Source: Variovorax paradoxus (lineage in GTDB: Bacteria; Pseudomonadota; Gammaproteobacteria; Burkholderiales; Burkholderiaceae_C). Taken from it: a stretch of DNA of 64,000 nucleotides. The translations under genes were made by a program, and so were the position numbers. The stretch covers positions 4,118,501-4,182,500 of the forward strand of contig NZ_CP123990.1 in NCBI RefSeq assembly GCF_029919115.1, read 5' to 3'. Position 1 is the stretch's first letter. Each line of letters begins with the position of its first letter. This document shows positions 18,024 through 27,400 of this stretch, one piece after another. The notes below the pieces were generated by a model, which was not told the DNA's origin, made no database searches, and saw nothing but the letters and a program-made list of their open reading frames with translations.

Positions 18024-19673
18024 TCAGCGGCCCCTGGGCTTGGACGAAGGCTCCCACGGATCGGGCGTGGTCGCGACCAGCTCTCTCAGGTTCGACCACG
18101 GCTTGGCCCCCGGCACAGCCGTGCCTCCGGCAACCGCAACCTTGGCAAAGGCGACCATCCGCTCGCGCAGATACTGCCTGTCGCTCTCCGGCCAGGTCTC
18201 GATCGAATGGGGTGCGCGGGCCACCACGATTTCGCGCGCGCCGCGAATGCGGTCGTAGGCCGCGACGGTGCCCTCCAGCGTTTCCGCACGGTCCCACAAA
18301 CCCTTGCCGAAGAACGCAGCCGGCCACTTGTGCATGCCCGCGAGCGGCGCCGAGTTGGGATAGAACAGGATGTGATGCTCGGCCGCCATGGCGCCGAGAA
18401 ACAGGTTGCGGTCGGCCAGATCAGGCGACGACGGCAGGTACCCCGCGCCGCTCGCGAAAGACGCGAGGAGAATCGCGCCCTTGATGTTCGCCAGCCCCTT
18501 GGGCGGGGTGCATTCGGGCACCGGCATGTCATAGCTGCATGCACCTGAAAAGTTCTTGGCCATGGCCCATGCCGTCGACATGGAGCCGCGCGAATAGCCG
18601 CCCAGCAGGATGGGAATGCGGGTCGACTTCATGCCGCCCAGCAGCTTGCCCCCTGCCTCATCGCCCGCAAGCACGCGTCCGTCCGGCGCAAGAAGCCGCA
18701 GGCCGTTGCCGGTGTCGAACTGCGCCAGCACGCGAAAGACATCTTCGCCCTGCTCCAGCGTGTTCGTGTCGCTGAACCCACCCGAGATACCCTCGCCCCG
18801 CCGGTCGTAGGCCAGCACATCGAAGCCCGCCTGGTTCAGCGCATCGAGGTTCTCGCGCCACCAGCGCTGCCCCATCGTCTCGGTGGTGGCGTTCGGAAAG
18901 CGGATGTCCACTGCGCTGCCCGTGGCCGGATCGATGCGGTAGGGCTTTTCGTCTGGGTGCTGGATTGCAGTGAGCTGCCCGCCGCCGCCCGGCGCCATGA
19001 CCACCAGTGCGCGCGTGATGCCGCCCTTGCCGTCATCGACACCACGGCCTTCGATGTACCAGCCGCGCAGCTTGACCGGGTCGGTCATCTTCAGGTCGAT
19101 GCGCTCGAAGGTGTCGCGCGGCACGGTGAACTCGACGATGTAGGTGCCGGCCTCGGCCCGCGCAATGGCCTCCGCATAAGGCGCCTTCGCAAAGAACGCC
19201 GGGCGGCGGATCTCCCGCAGGTCCACCGCGCCATCTGGATCGATCTTTCCCGAAGGATCGACGGTGCCGGTCGAGCGCGTCGAACGTGCCTTGTTCGGCG
19301 GAAGCCAGCGCTGCATCTGCGCATCGATGCGCGCAAAGCAGGCGGCATCGGCCTTGCAGGTGCGCCAGCGCTCCTTCAGCCGCGCGTCGGTGAACTCGTC
19401 GACGTAGTAGTCGCCCCTGTATCCGGCGGGAGGCCGATGGGCGGTAACGCCGAGCGGAACGCAAGCGGCATGGCCGCCGGGTTGCGGCAGCAGGTAGCCG
19501 GGCAGTTCGTGGTTGCGGTCGACACCGACCCACGCTCGGCAATCGGTGGGCGGTCGCTCGGCCCGTGCCTGCGTTGGAACGGCGCCGCCCGGGTAAGTGC
19601 AGCCGGCCGGCACGAAGGCCAGGGCCATGATTGCCGCGCCTGCGGCAAGGCCCGTGAGAGAGCGCATGAACAT
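18024..19673 (-). CDS. large lipoprotein of the alpha/beta-hydrolase fold
   Basis: This 549-residue protein has a lipoprotein signal peptide with lipobox VPAGC at about residues 21-25. Residues 30-200 are an unassigned N-terminal region. The hydrolase part starts near residue 215 (ALVVMAPGGGGQLTA). It has NQAGFDVLAYDRRGEGISGG, a nucleophile elbow GGYSRGSMS near residue 355, and a possible catalytic His in ARAPHSIETW. The fold suggests an esterase or peptidase anchored in the envelope. The start has GGAG eight bases upstream. Nothing in the neighbours points to a substrate. Confidence 0.7.
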   Translation of the reverse strand: MFMRSLTGLAAGAAIMALAFVPAGCTYPGGAVPTQARAERPPTDCRAWVGVDRNHELPGYLLPQPGGHAACVPLGVTAHRPPAGYRGDYYVDEFTDARLKERWRTCKADAACFARIDAQMQRWLPPNKARSTRSTGTVDPSGKIDPDGAVDLREIRRPAFFAKAPYAEAIARAEAGTYIVEFTVPRDTFERIDLKMTDPVKLRGWYIEGRGVDDGKGGITRALVVMAPGGGGQLTAIQHPDEKPYRIDPATGSAVDIRFPNATTETMGQRWWRENLDALNQAGFDVLAYDRRGEGISGGFSDTNTLEQGEDVFRVLAQFDTGNGLRLLAPDGRVLAGDEAGGKLLGGMKSTRIPILLGGYSRGSMSTAWAMAKNFSGACSYDMPVPECTPPKGLANIKGAILLASFASGAGYLPSSPDLADRNLFLGAMAAEHHILFYPNSAPLAGMHKWPAAFFGKGLWDRAETLEGTVAAYDRIRGAREIVVARAPHSIETWPESDRQYLRERMVAFAKVAVAGGTAVPGAKPWSNLRELVATTPDPWEPSSKPRGR

Positions 19674-19718
19674 GTTCTTGTCTCCTTCATATGCCGCCCA
19701 TGGCAGAGACCCGGCCTG

Positions 19719-20972
19719 CTAGAGCAGCATGAATGCCGCGGCAGCCACTGCCGTTGGACCGAGAGCTCCCAGCAGCAGCCCGCCCGCACCGATGGTCTCG
19801 TCCGAAAAACCGCGCTTGAGCAAAGCCACGCCCGCAGGATTGGGCGCATTGGCGATCACCGTGAGTCCGCCGCCCGCCACCGCGCCGGCCACCAGCATGT
19901 ATTTGGATTCGTCCGAGATGTTCGCGATCAAAGAGCCCAGGTAGGTGAGCGCGGCATTGTCGGTAATGGCCGTGAGGCCGAGCGCGCCGAAGAACAGGGC
20001 GAGCGGCTCCAGGCTCGAAACCACCGGCTCCAGCCACCACTGCTGCATGCCGCCCAGCACCACCAGCCCGGCCAGGAAGAAGCCGACGAGCAGGGCCTCC
20101 TTGATGATCAGCGGGCTTTGGTGGCGTTCATAAGCCTGCGTGAACCCGAGAAACATCAGGAAAAGCCCGAGAAACGCCACCGGATGATGAGCGAACAGCA
20201 CAATGCCTGCGAGCAGCGCCAGGTGCACCAGGGCCACGGCGGGTGGCACAGGCGCTTCGGTAACGACCGCCGACGGCGCAGCATTCAGGTGCTTGCGCAG
20301 CACGAAGGTGGCCACGGTCGCGTTGATGACTACGGCAACGGCGGCCTTCCACCCGAAGGTCGCGAGCATGAATGCGCTGTCCCACTGCCATGTCGAAGCG
20401 ACCATCAGCACCGGCGGCGCGGCGTACGAGGTGAGGGTGCCGCCGATCGATATGTTGACGAACAGCACCCCAAGGGCCAGGTACTTCACCGGCTCAGGCA
20501 CTTGCGGCCTGAAGATCTGCGGCGCGAGCATCAGCGCCGCGATCGTCATGGCTGCCGGCTCGGTAACGAGCGAGCCCAGCAGCGGCACGGCCGCCAGGCC
20601 GAGCCAGGCCGACGCCATGGGCGTGGGCACCGGCAGCACCCGTGCGACAAGGCTCACGCCCGACATCACCGTGCGCAGCACGGGCCATGAAGCGGCCACC
20701 ACCATCACCACGAAGACGAAGAGCGGCTCGGTGTAGTTGCGCGATTCCGCATAGCCGAGCGCCGGACCGGCTCCGACCACCAGCGCCATGGCAAGGACGA
20801 GCACGATGGCCCAGAAGCCGAACACGACTTCGACCTCGCCCAGCAGGTGGAACAGGCCGGCATGACGGGGAAAGCGGTGCGACAGCCGCTCGAACTGCTT
20901 GGCGGCAAAGGTGTGAATGAGCGCGACGGCGAAGAGGCCCGCGGCGATGTACTGGATGGTGGGTTCTTGCAT
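19719..20972 (-). CDS. putative Na+/H+ antiporter, polytopic membrane protein
   Basis: This 417-residue membrane protein starts at ATG 20972 (MQEPTIQYIAAGLF) and has about ten to twelve hydrophobic segments. The sequence resembles the putative Na+/H+ antiporter family, with conserved-looking polar patches inside membrane segments (LLGSLVTEPAAMTIAALML, NISIGGTLTSYAAPPVLMVA, LGLTAITDNAALTYLGSLI). Its start overlaps no neighbour, and a 134-base spacer with no clear signal lies upstream. The ion and direction are inferred from family only. Confidence 0.75.
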   Translation of the reverse strand: MQEPTIQYIAAGLFAVALIHTFAAKQFERLSHRFPRHAGLFHLLGEVEVVFGFWAIVLVLAMALVVGAGPALGYAESRNYTEPLFVFVVMVVAASWPVLRTVMSGVSLVARVLPVPTPMASAWLGLAAVPLLGSLVTEPAAMTIAALMLAPQIFRPQVPEPVKYLALGVLFVNISIGGTLTSYAAPPVLMVASTWQWDSAFMLATFGWKAAVAVVINATVATFVLRKHLNAAPSAVVTEAPVPPAVALVHLALLAGIVLFAHHPVAFLGLFLMFLGFTQAYERHQSPLIIKEALLVGFFLAGLVVLGGMQQWWLEPVVSSLEPLALFFGALGLTAITDNAALTYLGSLIANISDESKYMLVAGAVAGGGLTVIANAPNPAGVALLKRGFSDETIGAGGLLLGALGPTAVAAAAFMLL

Positions 20973-21106
20973 GGAATTGGCGTGACCGGTCCGCGCGGCG
21001 GCCCGACCAGCGCATGAACCTGCGACGCCACGAAACGGCACCGCACCCGATGCCAGTTTAGCGGGCTTCGGGCTTGTTCCGCGGGCCCGATTCGCTGCAA
21101 GCCAGG

Positions 21107-22432
21107 CTACGGCTGCTGCAGGCGCTGCAGCAGCTCCGCGCTCGGATAGCCGTCTGCCGGCAGGCCGACGCTGCGCTGGTAGCGGCGCAGTCCTTCGCGC
21201 GTGGCGGGGCCCATCACACCGTCCGCGGCGCCGGTTGCAAAGCCGCGCTGGTTGAGCGCGGTTTGCAGCTCGACCATCTGGCTGCGCGAGAGCGCGGGCA
21301 GGTCCCGCGGCCAAGCCGCCTGCACGCCGGGACCGCCGCCCAGCCGCTGCGCAAGAAGGCCGACCGCGAGTGCGTAGTTCGTCGAGTTGTTGTAGCGAAG
21401 AACGGCACGAAAGTTCGGCCCGATCAGGAAGGCCGGCCCGCGCGCACCCGCCGGCAGCAGCACCGTGGCCTCGGCAAACTCCGGCAACGGCTGGTCGTCG
21501 ATCGCGCGGAGCCCCTCGGCCGCCCATTGCGTGGACGACTGCCGCACCGACGTATCGGCACGGCCGTAGTCGAAGCCCGGCGGCAGCCTCACTTCCACAC
21601 CCCACGGCACACCAGCCTGCCAGCCGGAGCGCGAAAGAAAGTTGGCGGTGGAAGCCACCACATCGGGCATGCTGCCCCAGATATCGCGCCGACCGTCGCC
21701 ATCGGCATCCACCGAATAGGCCAGGAAGTTGGAGGGCAGGAACTGCGTCTGGCCCATGGCACCGGCCCAGGAGCCGATCATCCGCTCGCGCGCGATGTCG
21801 CCGCTGTCGAGAATCTTCAATGCCGCCAGCAACTCGCGCTTGGCCCAGTCTTCGCGGCGCCCTTCAAAGCCGAGCGTCGCCAACGCGTCGATGACCGGGG
21901 TGTTGCCGTAGTTGCTGCCGTAGTTGCTTTCCATGCCCCAGATGGCAACGACCACCGCGGGCGGCACGCCGTAGCGCGCAGCGGCTGCATCGGCCTCGGC
22001 GCGAACCTGCAATAGCTTGTCCTGCCCAGTTGCCACGCGTTGCGGCGTGACGGCGTTGTCCAGATACTCCCACGCGGTGCGCGTGAACTCGGGCTGGGCG
22101 CGGTCGAGTTCGATCACGCGCGGCAAATATTGGACCTGGTCGAACGCGCTCTTCAGCGTGGCATCGCTGATGCCTTCCGCGCGGGCGGTGGCTCGGAAAT
22201 CAGCCACCCACTTGGCGAACCGCTGTTCGGCTGCCTGGTCTTCCGCACCAGCCGCTCCTGATGTCGCAGGTGCGGTTGCGGGCCGGGCACCGGTTGCCGA
22301 TGCGGGCGGCTTTGCGGCGGCGGGCGGTGGAGCGGATGCGCAGCTGGCCAGCAATGCGGCAACGGCCGCCGATGCGGCCAAGAGTGCGAACCTGTTGAAG
22401 CGCGAAATGGAAAGATTGCTTGCTTGATGCAT
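21107..22432 (-). CDS. lytic murein transglycosylase, MltB type, with peptidoglycan-binding domain
   Basis: This 441-residue lipoprotein has its signal peptide ending at LLASCAS near residue 31, followed by a Pro/Ala-rich linker. Residues 70-370 form the SLT/MltB catalytic domain with the acid glutamate in GMESNYGSNYG near residue 168 and SWAGAMGQTQFLPS. A C-terminal PG_binding_1 domain (residues 380-438, LQTALNQRGFATGAADGVMG) follows. It cleaves peptidoglycan with 1,6-anhydro ring formation in the periplasm. It starts ten bases after the stop of recQ. Confidence 0.92.
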   Translation of the reverse strand: MHQASNLSISRFNRFALLAASAAVAALLASCASAPPPAAAKPPASATGARPATAPATSGAAGAEDQAAEQRFAKWVADFRATARAEGISDATLKSAFDQVQYLPRVIELDRAQPEFTRTAWEYLDNAVTPQRVATGQDKLLQVRAEADAAAARYGVPPAVVVAIWGMESNYGSNYGNTPVIDALATLGFEGRREDWAKRELLAALKILDSGDIARERMIGSWAGAMGQTQFLPSNFLAYSVDADGDGRRDIWGSMPDVVASTANFLSRSGWQAGVPWGVEVRLPPGFDYGRADTSVRQSSTQWAAEGLRAIDDQPLPEFAEATVLLPAGARGPAFLIGPNFRAVLRYNNSTNYALAVGLLAQRLGGGPGVQAAWPRDLPALSRSQMVELQTALNQRGFATGAADGVMGPATREGLRRYQRSVGLPADGYPSAELLQRLQQP

Positions 22433-22442
22433 TCATCGATTC

Positions 22443-24260
22443 TCACCGCTGGCTCGCACGGCCTGTTACCAGACGCTGCGCCGCCCGGGTCGCCCGCCGC
22501 GCGAGCACCGGACGCACGAACTGGGGCTGAAAGCAGCGCTGGCTGCCATCGGAAAATTCGATGGTGACAGAGACCGCATCGGCACTTGCCACGGACCCGA
22601 CGCCGTAGCGCGGAACGCGCACCGAATCGCCTTTCGCAAAGGCGACACGCGGCGAAGTGGCGCCGGCTTCTTCTTCGGTCACTGGTTCCGCCTGCGCATC
22701 TCGCGCGGCCTGCGCCCGCTCGTGCCTGGCCAGGCGCACGCAGTTGTCGCAGGCACCACAGCGCTGCGCGAGCTCGTCGCTCCCCAATCCCGAAAGAAGC
22801 ACCTGCCATCGGCACATGCCGGTGATCGCATAGAAGGTCATGCGCTCCAGCGCCTCGCGCTCCTGCTCGCGCTTTTCGCGGTGGCCGTTCAGCAGCGCAT
22901 CGAGCTCGGCGTCCTCGAGCGGCTGCTTTCTTGCCCAGCGCAGCAGGCCCTCGCTGTTGCGCTTCAGCAGGCCCTCCTGCCGCAGCAGGCTCAGCAACAC
23001 GCGAAGCTTGCCGCGCGGCAGGCGCGCGCGCTGCTGGAGCTCCGCCGCCGTCCAACCTTCGGCCGCGGGAGGCGGGCTCGACAAGGCCTGCTGCAGCGCG
23101 CGCAGTTCGGGCACCTCGGGCAACCAGCCGGCCAGGAAGAACTGCTGCACGGCCTTGTCGCGCCGCAGGTAGAGCAGCACGCAATCCGCGCGCTCGCCGT
23201 CACGTCCCGCGCGACCCGACTCCTGGTAGTAGGCATCCAGGCTCGAGGGCATCTGGTAGTGCAGCACAAAGCGGATGTCGGGCTTGTCGATGCCCATGCC
23301 GAATGCATTGGTGGCCACCATCACGCGGAGCTTGCCGGCCATGAACGCATCTTGGGCCGCGTGCCGCTCGCCCGAGCGCTGCTTGCCGTGGTACAGGCCC
23401 ACCGACTCGCCCGCATCCGCAAGACTGGCGGCAAGCGACTCGGCCGCCTTCACTGTGGCGGTGTAGACGATGCCGCTTCCTTCGAGGCCCGCAACCAGCG
23501 CCATCGCACGCTGCAGCTTATCTTCCTCCCGCATCATCGGCTCGACCGTGTAGTGCAGGTTGGGCCTGTAGGCACCGGTGTCGATCAGGCCCGCGCGCGG
23601 GATGCCGAGCTTCTCCATGATCTCTTCGGCCACCTCGTCGTTGGCGGTGGCCGTGAGCGCCAGCACCACCGGCTTGCGCAGGGCGCGCACCGCCGCGCCT
23701 ATCTCCAGGAACGCGGGCCGAAAGTCGTGCCCCCACTGCGAGATGCAATGCGCCTCGTCGACGACCAGCAACGATGTTGCCCGCTGCTGCAGCAGCTTCA
23801 GAAAGGCAGCGTCCGCCAATCGTTCCGGCGTGCTGAAGACCACACGCGCCGAGCCGTCGGCAATGGCTGCTTCCGCCGCATCGATCTCGTCGGCTGCGCA
23901 CAGGCTGTTCAGCTGCACAGCGCGCACGCCGTTCGCATTGAGCTTCTCGCACTGGTCTTTCATGAGCGCGATCAGCGGCGATACGACCACGGTCTGCCCG
24001 GACGCGAGAACCGCGGGCACCTGGTAGCAAAGCGATTTGCCGGCGCCCGTGGGCATGACGGCGAGCGTCGATTCGCCTGCGACCACCCTGTCGATCACGC
24101 TGCGCTGCCCGGGGCGCAGGCGCTCGTGGCCGAACACTTCGTGAAGCACCCGGTCCACGCCGGCTTCTGCCGTCGGCGCAGCCCGCTTCTTGCGGACGGA
24201 GGGCCGTTCGGGTTTTTCTTGCTGCGTGGTCTTCTCCAGTTTGCTTCTCCTCTGTTGCAT
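22443..24260 (-). CDS. recQ: ATP-dependent DNA helicase RecQ
   Basis: This 605-residue 3'-5' DNA helicase starts at ATG 24260 (MQQRRSKLEKTT). Walker A MPTGAGKS lies near residue 69 and the DEAH-box VVDEAHCISQWGHDFRP near residue 168. SATANDE-type motif III reads ALTATANDE, and the motif VI region is YYQESGRAGRDG. A zinc-binding set of cysteines follows (GMCRWQVL, QRCGACDNC). An HRDC domain is not apparent. Instead the C-terminal ~60 residues form a basic, beta-rich segment (GDSVRVPRYGVGSVASADAV). It acts in recombination and fork repair. Confidence 0.93.
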   Translation of the reverse strand: MQQRRSKLEKTTQQEKPERPSVRKKRAAPTAEAGVDRVLHEVFGHERLRPGQRSVIDRVVAGESTLAVMPTGAGKSLCYQVPAVLASGQTVVVSPLIALMKDQCEKLNANGVRAVQLNSLCAADEIDAAEAAIADGSARVVFSTPERLADAAFLKLLQQRATSLLVVDEAHCISQWGHDFRPAFLEIGAAVRALRKPVVLALTATANDEVAEEIMEKLGIPRAGLIDTGAYRPNLHYTVEPMMREEDKLQRAMALVAGLEGSGIVYTATVKAAESLAASLADAGESVGLYHGKQRSGERHAAQDAFMAGKLRVMVATNAFGMGIDKPDIRFVLHYQMPSSLDAYYQESGRAGRDGERADCVLLYLRRDKAVQQFFLAGWLPEVPELRALQQALSSPPPAAEGWTAAELQQRARLPRGKLRVLLSLLRQEGLLKRNSEGLLRWARKQPLEDAELDALLNGHREKREQEREALERMTFYAITGMCRWQVLLSGLGSDELAQRCGACDNCVRLARHERAQAARDAQAEPVTEEEAGATSPRVAFAKGDSVRVPRYGVGSVASADAVSVTIEFSDGSQRCFQPQFVRPVLARRATRAAQRLVTGRASQR

Positions 24261-24484
24261 GGCCGGCCGCCAATCTGCCTGCCGCGCGGCAGCCTCCTTG
24301 TGAGAGCGCGCCCACGCGGCGTGTCGGCGCGGCGCGCTGACTGCATGGCGGCACAAATTGCCGCAAATGCTGCGGACGTGCGCTGGTCCTCTGGCCGGGC
24401 CGATGCGCGCACACGCGGGCATGGCCGTTGCCCTGCACAGGAGCCGCGCCACCTCGGCGTTCACTCGACAAGAAGAGAGCCACC

Positions 24485-27400
24485 TTGAACACAGCCGTAC
24501 CGCCTTCGCAAGAACGCAGCGAGCCGCAGCCGCCCTCCGCCAAGCCACTGTTCCGCTCGTTCTGGATGGGAGGCTTCGAAGGTGCCGACCATGTGAACAG
24601 CCGCGGCGAACAGGTGCTGATGAACCGCAGCAATCGTCATTGGGAGCGGCTCGAAGAGGATTACGCCCAGCTCGCGCGCTTCGGCATTCGCACCATCCGC
24701 GAGAGCATCGGCTGGCGCGCAAGCGCCGCGGCAGGGCCCGGCGCCGAAATGGCGCGCCTCGCACGCACCGCAGAGGCCGCCCGCAAGTTCGGCCTGCAGG
24801 TCATCTGGACGATTCACCACTACGGTGTGCCCGACGGCGTGGACATGTTTTCGCGCGACTTTCCCGCGCGCCTCGCCGGCTTCTGCGACCAGGTTGCGCG
24901 CGCCTTGCAAGACAGCAGCGATGGCGAGCCGCTTTTCTTCCAGCCCGTCAACGAGATCTCCTTCCTGAGCTGGGCCGCCAGCAGCACGCCGCTGATCCAT
25001 CCGTTCCAGGCCGGCTCGCCCGAACGCGGCTACGAGCTCAAGTGCAACCTTGCGCGCGCCGCGTTGCAGGCCTGCGATGCGCTATGGGCCACCTGCCCGG
25101 ATGCGCGCATCGTGCACACCGATCCCATCATCCACATCGTGCCCACGGGCGACCAGCCCGAATGGGCCGAGGAGGTGCGCGCGCTTTCCGCCGCGCAATA
25201 CCAGGCCTGGGACATGCTCTGCGGCCGGCTCGAACCGGGCCTGGGCGGCGCGCCGCGCTACCTGGATGTTCTGGGCCTCAACTACTACCACAACAACCAG
25301 TGGGAGCACCCGACCAACGAGCGCCTCCACTGGCACCTGCGCGATGCGCGCCGCCGCGATCCCGTGGCCATGGTGGCCGAGGTGTGCGAGCGCTACGGCC
25401 GCCCCGTGTTCATCGCAGAGACGGGCCATGTCGGCGATGGGCGCGCGCAGTGGATCGACGAAGTGGGCTCGCTGGCCATGCGCTGCAAGACGGCCGGAGT
25501 ACCGCTCCAAGGCATCTGCCTGTACCCCCTCATCGACCGCCCCGACTGGGAAGACGCCCGCGCCTGGCACCGCAGCGGCCTGTGGGACATGGACGAACGC
25601 ACGGGCGCGCGAACCCTTCACCGCCCGTCGGCGCGCCGCCTGGAGCACTGGCAGGCGCTTCTGGCCGGCACCGAGGCACCTCCTTCTTCATCGCCTTCAA
25701 CTCCAGGAAAGCCCATGACCCACCTGATCGTCTTCTCCCACCTGCGCTGGAACTTTGTCTACCAGCGCCCGCAGCAGCTGCTTTCTCGGCTGGCGCACCG
25801 CTTCCCCGTGGTGTTCGTCGAAGAGCCGATGCCGGGCGCAGCGCAGCCGGTGCTCGAAATGCTGTCGCCCTGCGAAGGCGTGGTGGTGCTGCGCCCCCAC
25901 CTCACCGCGAGTGCGCCGGGCTTTCACGACGACCACATTACGCAACTGCAGGATCTGCTTGCCGAATACCTGGGCGAAGCGGCCATCGACGACTACTGGC
26001 TGTGGTTCTACACGCCCATGGCCATGCCGCTGGCCGCGGGGCTCTCGCCAGCCGGCGTGGTGTACGACTGCATGGACGAGCTCTCCGCATTTCGCCACGC
26101 GCCGCGCCAGCTGCTGCAGCGCGAGAGCGCCCTGCTGCAGGCGGCCGACCTGGTGTTTACCGGAGGCCAGAGCCTGTACGAGTCGAAGCGCGAGCGGCAC
26201 CCCGGCGTGCATTGCTTTCCGAGCAGCGTCGACGCGGCCCACTTCGCACGCGCGCCCGGCGACCACCGGGAGCATGAGGCCCAGGCCGGCATCGGCCGCC
26301 CGCGGCTGGGCTATTGCGGCGTGATCGACGAGCGCATCGACCTGGACATTCTTGCCGCGCTGGCCGACGCGAATGCCGAATGGCAGATCGTGGCCGTCGG
26401 CCCGGTGGTGAAGATAGACCCCGCCACGCTGCCGCAGCGGCCCAACATCCACTGGCTCGGCCAGCGCGGGTACGGCGAACTGCCGGCGCTGATCGGCGGC
26501 TGGGACGTGTGCCTGATGCCCTTTGCGCTGAACGAGGCCACGCGCTACATCAGCCCCACCAAGACGCTCGAGTACATGGCTGCGGGCCGCCCCGTGGTCA
26601 GCACGCCGATCCACGACGTGGTCGGCCCGTATGCGGGCGTGGTGGCCATAGCCGACGGCAGCACAGCCTTCGTCGAAGCATGCGAAGCCGTGCTCACGCG
26701 CGCCCCTGAAGAACAGGCACGGCGGGCCGCCGCGTGCGAGGCGATCGTGCGGGCCACCTCTTGGGACCGTACCGCCGACGAGATGGCGTCGCTGATCGAG
26801 AAGGAAGACGAAAAAAAGCGCACGAGGCAAGCGCCGCCGCAGGCGCACGGCACCAGCAGCAACAACACGCTCGCGCCCCTCACGCTGGCACCGGCCGCAA
26901 ACGAGCAGGCCGACGGAATGGCCGATGCGTATGCCACCGTGATCCTGGGCGCCGGCCCCACGGGCCTGGCCGCCGCACTGCACGCAGGCCGTGGCAGCCT
27001 GCTGGTCGAACAGAACGCAACCGTCGGCGGATGGTGCCGCTCGGTCGAGGACAAGGGCTTCACCTTCGACTACGCCGGGCACATCATGTTCTCCAACGAT
27101 CCGTACGTGCTCGATTTGTACAAGCGCCTGCTCGGCGACAACGTGCACTGGCAAGACCGCGAAGCCTGGATCTACAGCAAGTCGGTCTATACGCGCTATC
27201 CCTTCCAGTCGGCGCTGCACGGCCTGCCGCCGCCGGTGCTCAAGGAATGCCTGATCGGCGCCATCGAGGCACGTTTCGGCAGCATCGGCAAGCCGGAGCT
27301 GCGCGTTTCGCCCACCGGCCCTTCGCGCGCGGCGGCGCCACCCGCCGCGCTGGAGAGCCCTGCGCCAGCCGTGCCGCATGCGGCCGCGCCCGCCACACCG

